Source: Branchiostoma belcheri (lineage: Eukaryota; Chordata; Leptocardii; Amphioxiformes; Branchiostomatidae). Taken from it: a stretch of 64,000 bases of DNA. The notes below the pieces were generated by a model. It saw only the letters and a list, made by a program, of their open reading frames with translations, made no database searches and was not told the DNA's origin. The translations under genes were made by a program, and so were the position numbers. Shown here one piece after another: positions 15,101-27,100 of the stretch. The stretch spans positions 744,185 to 808,184 of the forward strand of contig NW_017804054.1 in assembly GCF_001625305.1 (NCBI RefSeq), read 5' to 3'. Position 1 is the first letter of the stretch; each line of letters opens with the position of its first letter.

Positions 15101-18100
15101 GTTGTCGTCTACACTCCACTGGATCGTTCAGGAAATCTGCAACACAGAGAAAACGGAGAATGAAGGACATGTGGCAACACTTCCTCTTGTAAAGTTTTGT
15201 CTGGCAAGGCTACCACGAAAACTGAACTTGTCAACAGGAGCGTCTCATAATTTGGTAACAAGCACTGTAACAAATACACCTACCCCACAGAAAGAATATC
15301 AGCTGTGCTTCTTCCAATTGCACGGTAGAAGGGCCGTTGTACTTGTACAGTGATGTATTACTTTTTACACACTGACAGTCCATTAAAAATGTCGAGTTCT
15401 GAACATGTAACAAACAACTAAACATATATGGGTTTACCCTTATCTTTTGGACAAACCACTTTCTTTTAAGGGGGAGGATCATAAATATAGTTTAATGTTT
15501 CCATGCACATTGTGAGATTATTGTTCAAGATTTGTTTTGCTGTTTTATACTTACAGAAACTGGGAAAGGTTTGACACCATATAGTCATAATCTAAGATAC
15601 AAGAGCTACTAAACTAAAGCTTTGTTCTGTGTTCAACCCTCATGAAAATGGTTTACTCCACCTGTTTTGGTAATGACAGATTAAAGATAGACCAGTCAGA
15701 GACATCATATTGAGCCAATGACCCTTCCAAGAACTGGTTCAGACTAGTCTGCTCTGCACTGGTACTAAATATACGGTAAGGCGTAGGAGGACGGAACTAA
15801 TATATCTAATTTCACGATAATCATCATTATAGGATATATACATGTACATTAAAGCACTGATGAAAAGGCAGCTGACAGAGTACATGTATCTGTGGTGCCA
15901 AAACTCTAGCTACAGGCTCCATGTACTGTGCGATTGATGTCAGTCTATGTAAGCATAACACTTTTCTAGTAATCATTATTAATAATGGTAACAGCAAAAT
16001 GGACACGTCACTATAACATACCACAATACTATCTGTATCCCCATGTGTACAGTACCATACCAGCAATGGGCTGTGGCGTCTGAGGATGGCATGGCTTCAA
16101 TACCAAAGTGCGCTAAAGATGGATATTGTTTCCCATACCACAGTGTTACTGCAGTAAACCCTACCCTACCCATTGGATCATCAAACAAAAATGCTTCACC
16201 ATATCTAAACAGGGAAGTACTTTTTCATGACAACCGTGTAAGTGTAAAAGGCAATAGAACAGATCAGGCATACAAATTTTACTTGGATAACACACTTCAA
16301 AGCAGTCTGATATAACAGTGCAACAAATATTTCTCTAATAAATGGCAATGCAATTTTACCAACTATTAGATTAATTTTGAGCTTGTTTTCAAGACAATCT
16401 AATACATGTGTTACCAGTATACGTATGTCAGAAAGCAAATCCTCAATAAAGCAAATTTGCATTGAGAAATTATCCCCACAGAAATATGCCAAAACCTATG
16501 CATGCATATTGTCATTCTTTGAACAAAGTCTGTATGTGCAAAGGATTAATGAGATATTTGACTTCTAGTAACCCCTCTGTCCCACTGCCTCTCCACATAC
16601 ACAATGTTAATGAAGTTCACCATTCATGAAAACAATTCCTGAGATGTTCATATTGATTAGATTAGATTTGCTGTTTACCCTTTCTTGGAACACAGTTCAT
16701 AAACACATGGTTGGCCACACCACCATTGACTATCCTAGATATCAACCTTGTTACATCATTAACTGTACATAACACTTCGCAACTCCAGAATCTATTTCAC
16801 TTCCCACCTTATATTGGTTATCATAAAATTGTTTTAGCACTGCAAACATTCCCGTATGATACATTATACTTTAGACAGTACCATAAGTGTATGCACTTCT
16901 ACATTGTAGTTCCAACAACAGAGCAATATGATGTAAGAAATGTACATGAACCCTTATCAATCGTCCTGGATACCACAGGTTCCTCTGTCAGACATTCATC
17001 AAGATCAGGATGAAGACAAACTTACCACCATCATAGTACATACTCTACAGGGAGGGGGTCATTGACCGTTGTAAAGTCTAGTAAGGACCAACATGCAGTT
17101 AGGAAACTTCAAATGTTAGTAGTGTACATTTGTAGAGAGCCCAGAATGCAGAACTGAAGTAATCATAAGATCTGAAAGTATTTGGACGTTTTAGTTACAT
17201 GTATACTTTTAACAAGTAGAAAAATTGAGCAATCATACATCAAGAAGATACAGGCATACCAAAGTGATGCAGGCACATGGCCGTCCCATCACTATTGATT
17301 GGCCTAAATACCACTGGACATTTGGACATTACTCAGGTTTGATAATCCGGGATAGATTTCCCCATGGCCATTACTGGGAATATCACTATGGGTCAATGAC
17401 CCAATTGAGGGGTTACTGTACATCTTGGAAATTTTGTGGCGTTTTTTTATTCTTGCAACTTTTGCTATGACCTTACCGTGAATTAATAACACAGTGAGTA
17501 TGTCTCGATTGAATTACAAAATGTACTATAGAATTGTTTCACCTGCAATTGTTGACTGTAACTGTTTCACCCTACCATGAAATAAAACTAGTATGAAAAT
17601 AAATGAATTTACAGTATTCTTTTTCCTATTATTCTGGCAGAAAACTAGATCATGGTCAACATGTTGTTGTCCATTGACATCACGTTGAGTTCCATGTGTC
17701 TGGCTGTGGCTTATCAGTCTGATGCTGGCTCAACTTTCAACACTACAAGACTGTACAAACATTCTTACTGTGCTAGCATTAAGAGAACTTTGCCAATTGA
17801 CATGAGTTCTAATACATGTTACAGTAAATGTTGTGGTATTTCATAGATTGATCATTGAAAATGATAATCAGATAATGTACTTACATCAGATAATGTGACA
17901 ATTCCCGAATCAAATGACAAAAGGTAAACATTGTGCACACACACAAACTGATGTAACATACATGTATGAAACATGATGTCGAGAAATGATAAAACTGACC
18001 AAGTGACTTACCTGTGATAAAATTAGACTTCCCAGCTGGAAGGAAAGACAGATAGCTCTGCTTTCTTCAAGACTCTTTTCTAAGACAACTTATAAATCAT

Positions 18101-21100
18101 AAGATTTCATCCAAGTCTTCCCAGTAAATGTACTTAGAATGCCTGATCAACACTGCATACTTTGGACTTAATAAGTAAGACTGGCAAGGCCTTGAAGCTT
18201 CCCCTGGAGTCACAAACATGAACTTGTATGGGAAGAGGACTTACAAAAATGTAGTACCAAGTTTAAAAGGCGTGTGCAGCACGTCACGTATTCCTTGCAT
18301 GGTTGTCAAAATACTTTGCTAACCCGGAGGCAGTCGTGCAAACCAGAATGTCCTACCTTGAAAATATTAGATACGGTATAAGCCGTAAATGATGGATCAT
18401 TTTCACATCTATCTACCACTACTCAAAATTGGACTGCCAAGAAATATCATTTTGTATGGCATACTCAAACTGAACTGAACATGGACTACATCCTGATGCT
18501 CTAATTGTTCCGTGTCTGTTTGCATATACATTTTGTAAACTTCCGTAGTTATTTAGACATGCTAGGCACAGTGGGAACAATGACAGGAGCTTAGGTTAGA
18601 GGTCCTAGAAAGGTTGTAGAAAAGGTTATTTCATTTCCAATTTACAGTGCTATATGCATGTCTGATGCTGTATGGGAGCCAGTGGAAAAATACAGGGACA
18701 GAATCAGCAATGAATTTACAATAATGAATAAAACAAGAAATTCACAAATATTTCAGGGACCTATGAGGATATCGTACTTGTATGGGACCAATAATTTTGA
18801 ACTCTGTATGAAAAAAAAAATTACTTTGGCCAGTATACTTCACATACAGATCCTCCAACAAGGGCAACGTTTTCCCTACAGAAATAGGCTGTTTTGTAGG
18901 TTACCTACGGTCACTGATCCAGCTCTACAGTGTACTAGATTTAGTATTCAACCCACGATAGCACCCAGCACTCCATTATGTGAACAGCTTACTAATTTCT
19001 CCACCATGCATCTTTCAATAGGATGCACAATTAAAGATTGAAAGGGACAGGCCAATGTAGATGCTACCATTACTTTTTTTTTTAATTATGAGAAATTTGT
19101 TCTAGCCGCTTAATTTGGTGTATGCATGAAATGCCCATGGCAAAAACGTAAAAACCCATCATCAAAACCCTGGAAGAAATATGTTGAATCTATGTTACCT
19201 CCCATGATAGGTAACATTTTATGGAGACATTTGTCAGGCCTATACCCAATAACAGTGTAAGGATATCTGTAACAGAGACACCTAGCAGAATGTCTGAAAA
19301 TGACACCACCAAAGACTGGACCAGTCCAAGTACAGACTGACAAACATAGGATGAATTTTACTCCTTTCTTTCAAATGTATATAAAAAGGATCACCAAATG
19401 GTAAGATGAGGCCATAGCTAGTAAATTTTATGGATGACATCTGTGTGCACACTGCATCGATTTTTGCCTGATTTTGAAGAAAAAAAAGAGAAATTTTATT
19501 ATCCTCAAGCCCTACATGTATCAAATGGTTAATATACATGAGACAAGAATATACTGAAAACGGGAGATATTTTATGGGGTGGCTTTGAGAGTACTTGCAG
19601 AAGTGACACTAAATGAGGGTAGTTTCAACACTAGTGAAGTAGCCTTGAGTATAGTTGTAGTGATACTAGGCTGGTGTCATTTTATGTGCTTCTTGAATAT
19701 CGGTATTAAATTTGACCGTGATACCATGTTTTGTCACTTCAATCCTTGTTACAAAGTTTATGGTCAACAATTTGAAAACCAGGCACCATGTGTTTTTTTC
19801 CAATCTTGTATCCTTGTAGGGAAGGTTAACTCCACATTTGTATATAAACCCAGCACAGGTTAGGTGCGGAGATACCTGCACAGCTCTGATTTTACCTGTA
19901 TTCAGGTGCATGTGCATTCAGTATTTGGAGCTCTAAAGATACAATTGTAGAAGACAGATTGTCCAAGAAGCCAGGCAGTAAGAAAATATTAGGCCTAGGA
20001 AAAAATATGTGTTTCCTGTTTCAGTCCTGAAAAAGTTAGGGTCGGTAGGTAGGGATTAACTTTTTTTCTTCCTTTCTTTTACCTTGGCTAGTGATCCAAC
20101 TCATACAATACAGTTTAGCAAAGTAAAACTTGCATAAGGGCACTTATATTTTCAATATCAATGTTGGAAAATTCTATAATGTTTCATCTCTCTGGTGTCA
20201 GATCATGGAGCTAGAAAAGGTTGAATAGCTCTAAAAAAGTATATGTACTTGCTGGGATTTAAAAAAAAAAATAGGGTCAGCAGGTTTTTCAAGGGTCGGT
20301 CAGGAAACAGGAAACACAATATTTTTTTTTCCAAGGCCTTACAATCCTCTATCCCAGTAACATCTGCTTGAACACTAAAAGCGCACCAAGTAGAAAATCT
20401 ATCAGATAACAGAGTGATAGCCTGAGGCACATTTGCGGCACACCATACATTTCTCGCACATGTAATTACCTTGCATACACATCAACTGTCAATCTCAACC
20501 ACAGATTTCCTAAAGGCTTCATAAGACTCATGGCAAGTTATAGTGTACAGTGTATGCATGGAGGTGAGGTATAATTAGCAATATATAAATTAGATATAGG
20601 TAGACTATTTTGACTGCTACAGTAGGACAGAAGTACAGTACCGTTCGCGTTATAGTTAACCGGGTACCGCGTTACTAACGAGTTAGATTTTCGTCAGAAA
20701 ATGGTTAGAAAATCGTCAGTATTTGGTTAGATTTTCGTCAGAAAATGGTTAGAAAATCGTCAGAAATTATTTCTAACGCGTTACCGTTTGCGTTAATGTG
20801 ATAGGGTCGGATTTCATGTTTGTTTTGCGCGCCGACAAGACAATAGCAATTTGCCACCTCCTGGGGCGTCCGCTAATGTGTTGCGATGTTGCCCCTTGAA
20901 AAATAACAGCACCAGAGGCAAGTGGACATGTGAATGTGATTCGTAAAAAAACTTTGTGGTTTATCCATGTGTCGACTGTGTGAAGCGAATTGTGCTATCT
21001 TTTAATGCTATTCTATAGTTATTTCTAGCGGAAAATTACGTATGTAATACAATGTATGTCAACAAAGTGTAGCAGTGGGCAGACGATGTCTTGTACATTT

Positions 21101-24100
21101 TGTACCAGCGGCGGCCTACCGCTCTCACAGGACGTCATGGGACGTGACGAAACAAGAAATATCTGCCGTAGAAGAAATATAAATCGGTAACTCACGCCTT
21201 AAATTCACGGCGGTTTTTGACACAAAGAAAATTATTATAATTTTTGTAAGGCGCGCGGCTTACTAGTAGTAGCGGCTTTAATATACTCACGGTAAAATGT
21301 ACCGTCACTCCCGGCGCAAGGACTCGGTTCGCCAGCTGAGGACCTTCCACAACCATGATGATATCATACTTAATAAAGGAATATATAATAGATCTATCAT
21401 GTTGAAATGATAATTGTAATACATGGTTCTATTTAATAGCGGTAGTTTTGTTTCTTATTTTGGAGGGGGGAAACTGTCAAAAATCGAGGGAACGCAAACT
21501 GAGATCGGCTCACTTCCGGGTGCATAACGCCAAAATTTCTCGACGATTATATAAAAATGACCACTCATTTGCCGCCTACGGTAGCGTGTACATGGTAGTG
21601 CGATCATATCGTGCCAAAGTCAGCGTCAAACGTCAGAAAATCCCCGTAAAAATATAGTTGCAAAACACATTTCCCGCGCACTCAGGGCCGGTCGCCCTGG
21701 CCGCGGCCGCCCTGTGTGCAGCATGCTCATTATAATATGCAAGTAGCTACGCTCTGATTGGTTCACCTTAGATGACCTGCACTGTGATTGGCTAGAACGA
21801 AGCCCGTTGCATGCTGGGGCGCCAGGGCGCGCGAAGTGCAGAGAGCTCGATCTCGAGAAAGCCACATTTACGCTGGTTTCTACCTTATTTCTACGACTAA
21901 TTAGCAACATCCTAGTGACGAAATGCGTACTCAAAAGAATTTTCGGAAAAAAAATATATGTACATGTGGATTTGTGGTGCCTTTGGCGTAATTTTGTTGG
22001 TCACATACAACGTAATGTAACACGGAAGTGCATGGAGTCGGAGTCGCGGCACGGCTTTCCGTCCCACTCTAAACAAAACTCCAAGGACATAACAAAACTC
22101 CCCAAAACTGGTCAATAATTAGCCATAAAAATGTTGGTGGGCACGTGTAAATATGCTGCCTTTTTTCGAGTGTTATAGGAATTTTTCGCGATGTTTTTTG
22201 CACATCCCTAACGTTACCTCACGCCCGCCGCCTATTATGCACGGCGGACCGGGGCAGTTTAATATACATGTAACGGTTACTAGTAACTTCAGATCATCTA
22301 GGATCGCATATTCGGTCGTAAAATAAGTTAACAAACAGAGAAAAACAGCAAAATAAAGTTGACAAACTATAGAAACGCTTGCCTGGGCAACAGTGACAAA
22401 AGAAAATGTCGATCTAATTGATGCGCCGGTGATCGTTAAAACGTTTTAAACGTTACAATATAGTAAAATGCAGGCTAGATCAACGTTCCTTCCGCTGTTC
22501 CAGCGGTGTGTATCGGTAATTTCCCGCCCCGCATGAGGTAAATTAGTACTCCTCCCACTATTCCTGTGATGTTACCGCGCCTGCATATGAATGGAGAAGT
22601 CTAACGGAAAAGAAACGCGTTACTTTCGGAAAAGTAACGGAAAACTTTCAGAAAAGTAACCAGTTAATAACGGAAAACTAACGGGAAAAAAAACGCGTTA
22701 GTAACGGCCGTTAGGGTAACTATAACGCGAACGGTACTGTAGTTGCATGCCTGACAATCTGGTCAGGAGGATGAACACAAAGGTACAGCATGTTTCCTAA
22801 GTGAGTCAATGTCAAGATAATGCAGCTAGGAAGTACATGAAAATTATGCCAAATCAGAGCGTACTGTTGTTTTATATGAAATATCGCAATGGTTTACTCA
22901 CATTTTACAAGGTCTGCATGTGCATTCCTCTAATCCTGTCTTCCAGATGAGTTGTAACACATAGACAGAACTCCTCCATACAGATTTTCTAATGGAAAAT
23001 GACTCAGAATTTGGGATATTGCTACTGTTGCCACTACATTACAGACCATACGTTCCCTCCCACAAATCAGATGTCTGAAAACGTGAGACTCAGCGTGAGG
23101 ACGGCCCCACTGCCAAGGTCAGGCTGGGTGGCACATCAGAGGGTTGTTTAAATCAACCACTCCACACAGAATAAATGGAGGGAAGGGGTTAACCACATGA
23201 CAAGGTGGGGGGTGGGCATCTCCTATTCATACTGTAAAAATATGTCTCAGGGTCACTATTTGAGTATTTCCACATTGCGTGGCTCAAATAATTTTTTTTT
23301 GCACCAGAAAAAGTACCACTGCAAACTGCACCTGCACCACTCTATGGAAAAAAAGTGGAAATTATTAACAGACCATTAATTAAGTTATGTTAGCATTTTG
23401 GATCAGGTGGTGTACAGTAAACAAAACTCCATATGCGCTTGTATACCAAGTACATACAGGCTTGGCACAAGTCGACATGAAAAATACTTGTACTGCAGCT
23501 CCAATTTCATCAGCACTACCTGAGTTGACAGTCCAAAATGTTACCTTCTCTTGTCCAGGGTGGATATATTTCTATTTGGCCACACCAAGTAAATCCTATG
23601 GATGACATCCACTATAGACTCTAAATTTAAAGTGAGATCATGAAATAAAAGACGGGCAAGAAAGAATTGCAAAATTTTCCCAGTATTTTCTTGTCATGTT
23701 GATTGCCGCTGAAAATGAGCAAATTCTTTATTTTTTAAATCAGGCGAAAATTAATGCATACAGATGTCATCCACATACATGTAATTCACTTGCCTTACTT
23801 CACAACCAGACAACATGTCATTATGTCCATTCCTATTAAAAACCACCACAATACCCTTGCCACTTCTACTAAGTGGGTTTTGGGTGTTCTCCACTGCAAC
23901 ACTAATGTCCAATCACCCTTCACTGATAACCTGACAAGGGCAGGAACAATGGGCCAGCAACAACCGACATCCACATCATGTGACACTTAGTTTGGGTCGT
24001 TATGAATATGATCATCAGGTGTTGCTTAAGGGTGTTGAAATAGTTTCCCTCACATGAACAAGCCTCAAAGCTAACATTATTTATTACAAGTATTACACAA

Positions 24101-27100
24101 GTATGCTCTGTGATGGTTTGAGAGTGTAGCTAAGTACCTGTAAATGTAACATCAAGTACAGGTACCAGTACTTAAGATACAGGTGTGGACATGTACAACT
24201 TGAAAGAGTAACCTGTGCTCTTTAATGATGACAGTATAATTATTATATCATCTGGACATTTGGTATCTTAAGCAAAGAACCTCAAGCAAGAGGATCTCAA
24301 ATCTAAGATATATTTGTAGCATACCTATACATTTTTTCCCCTTTTCCAGCATTTAATGTTCACCTTTGTGGTATACTTTTGCAACAAAATACTATTTACA
24401 ATACTTTTATACAGCTACAGACTGTAGCTTACAGTACTGCTAATGCTGTATTGACATTCAGTATTTTGGACCCGTAGCTCAAAGGATTTTACAGCATCAT
24501 ATTGGTATGCAGTCCGACTTGTGGGCACTCTGTCTGGTGAAGCATTACATGTACAGTAATGTTCCCTTTATCAGGACCACACATACGTGCAACTCCAGCA
24601 AAAAGCCCCTCCATCACCACCACTTTGGCAGAACGCATCGTGTCCTGTTCCCATAAATAAGGATGATATCCTGCCTGTCCTTTCCAAACGTCGGAAAATA
24701 TATTGTATGCAACGGACAAAATTCTGATGCAATGTTGACCAAACATCTAACAGAAACTATAATGAATTCCATGAAAAACTATATGTACATGGCTCATAAT
24801 ACATTGCAAGGGGGCCTGCATGCCCTTTTTTGTAAGGCATAATCAGGCCTTTTTAGTCTTCGTAATCTGTAGGCAGCCTCCCCAAAAATCAACGTAATTT
24901 ATATTGGTACCCCAAAGTGTAAAGTCGTAATCAGCTCTAAGAATTTAACGTAATTACTAATCAGCGGCGAAAATTTTGGCAAGCGTAATTGCTAATAACC
25001 CCCCCCCCCATGCAGGCTCTATTGCAACTGAGGTACCATGGTGACCAAGGTGTCTAAACTCTAATCATTGTTGGACACTTGACTTTGTCACTGATTATTG
25101 ATAAATAAAAATACAATTCACAGCCACCTGTGTATACACAACACATTCTGGGACTAGCTGCTTTCATCAGCTGATTAGAGCCCTGTCCCCAGAGGGATGT
25201 GTTGAAATCTGTAAGCAGCCACAGGAATGACATGATGACATGTACCCAGGTCACTCAACCAGTGGGTCAACAAAAACATTCAGGCAGGCCAGCAAATCAT
25301 TTACAAGTCGACACAGGGGAATAGACAGACAACAAATACAAGACAAGAATTAAAGGGCTTTCATTAAGTATTTAGAGCTTTTATAATTTCTGAAGTTTTA
25401 GACTACTTTGTGTCATTGATTATGTAAATAAGCTTGCAATTAGCATAACCTTCTGTGATTTATGGTCTTCTCTACCTATACTCTTATTATACATCCTATC
25501 CTTTGGCAGGATCCCATTTTTACATTTTATCGCTAATCAAAATGTATTTCATGAAGAAAACAATCACTGCCTACATACCTAAAATCATGAAAATCCGTTG
25601 TTACCTTCGCCAAGAAGGTTATGTTTTCAGGGGCGTTCGTGTATGTGTGTGTGTGTCTGTCTGTCTGTCTGTCTGTCAACACGATAACTTGAGAAGGTCT
25701 TGATGGATTGTCTTGATACTTGGTAGGTGGGTAGGTCTTGATGAGACCTCAAAATGATTAGATTTTGGGCCACCTGGCGGCTTGTCATGGTACTGCAGCA
25801 GAACTTCCGGTTTTGATATCTCAAGATCCAGACATGCTAGGGTGACGAAATTTAGATGGTAGATAGCTCTTGTGCTGGGGATAAAGTGACATGAGTTTGA
25901 GCCCCCTAGTTGCTTGCTCTAGAACTGCAGGGGGGGTTTAATGGACAAATGTTTAAAGGGGGATAACTCAAGAACCGATGGATGGATCATCGTGATTTTT
26001 GGTATGTAGGTAGCTTGAGTGATGCTTGACATAATGATATTACAATTATGCAAATATGGATGTAATTTGCATAATTAATGAGGAAATTCTATTTATCAGC
26101 TGCATTCCATAATAGGAAGTTCAAGCTTGTGACATATGTTATTAAGAATGAGAGAAACACAGGCAGATATTGATTATGCAAATGAAGACTTAATTTGCAT
26201 AATTAATGAGAAAATATTATAATTGCATAGTGGTAACTGCCTGGAATTTTATACTTGGGGTGTTTGAAAGTTAAGTTAAGGTGAACATAATTAAACATAA
26301 CTTATTCAAATAAGCACCTCATTTGCATAATTTATGAGAAAATTTCATCATGGCATTCTTTGTTAAGATAAGACTGTCTTTTGGTGGAGAATATGATCAA
26401 CAGATATAATTCATGCAAATGAGGATCTTATTTGCATAATTAGGGGGATTAATATATAATTTCTTAATCATAAAAGCTAACATCATTTGGCGAAGGTATG
26501 AGATCGTGGAACTCTAGTTACTAATGTTAGTGTCTTGACTAAGTCTTGTCCCCTTCGAAAGATTTTAACAAAATTGCCCCTGCAGTTCTACAACAACATT
26601 GGACATGACCTAAAACTTCCTCATGATCACGGCACATCTGGGAGCCACAGTCTCATATGAAGTATTGTAGGTCCCAGACAGATGGACAGCACAACTGAAC
26701 CACCAAACCACCAGCGTATCTTTGGAATGTCAACAGGATCGCCCCCCCTAGCAATCATTCACTCTGGACATACAACAAATTGCTCCGTGATAAACACTGC
26801 CTCGTGCAGGGGGAGCACGTGTCCGGGGCTCTCCCATCAACATTTAAACACTGGTGGGTGTTTTTAGTTTAGCATAATTGGCGTAATGTGTGTGTAAATG
26901 CATTTCGAAAAGAGAAAGAAATGCCATGGACTAACTACATGGTATATGTTGATTGCTAGACTGCTAAAGCCGCGTCACACTGTCAACGATCTTTAGGAAA
27001 AGTTACAGAGGCAAATACCAAATTAACAAAGTCAAATTACCAAATCGCTAAAGTGTCCAGCATATTTTGTGTCAAAAAACCTGCCCTATCACATTAAATG

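Noticed and set aside
18658..19041. 127-codon plus-strand frame in the FAM13 intron
   Set aside because: No splice sites or family similarity; low-complexity AT-rich codons.
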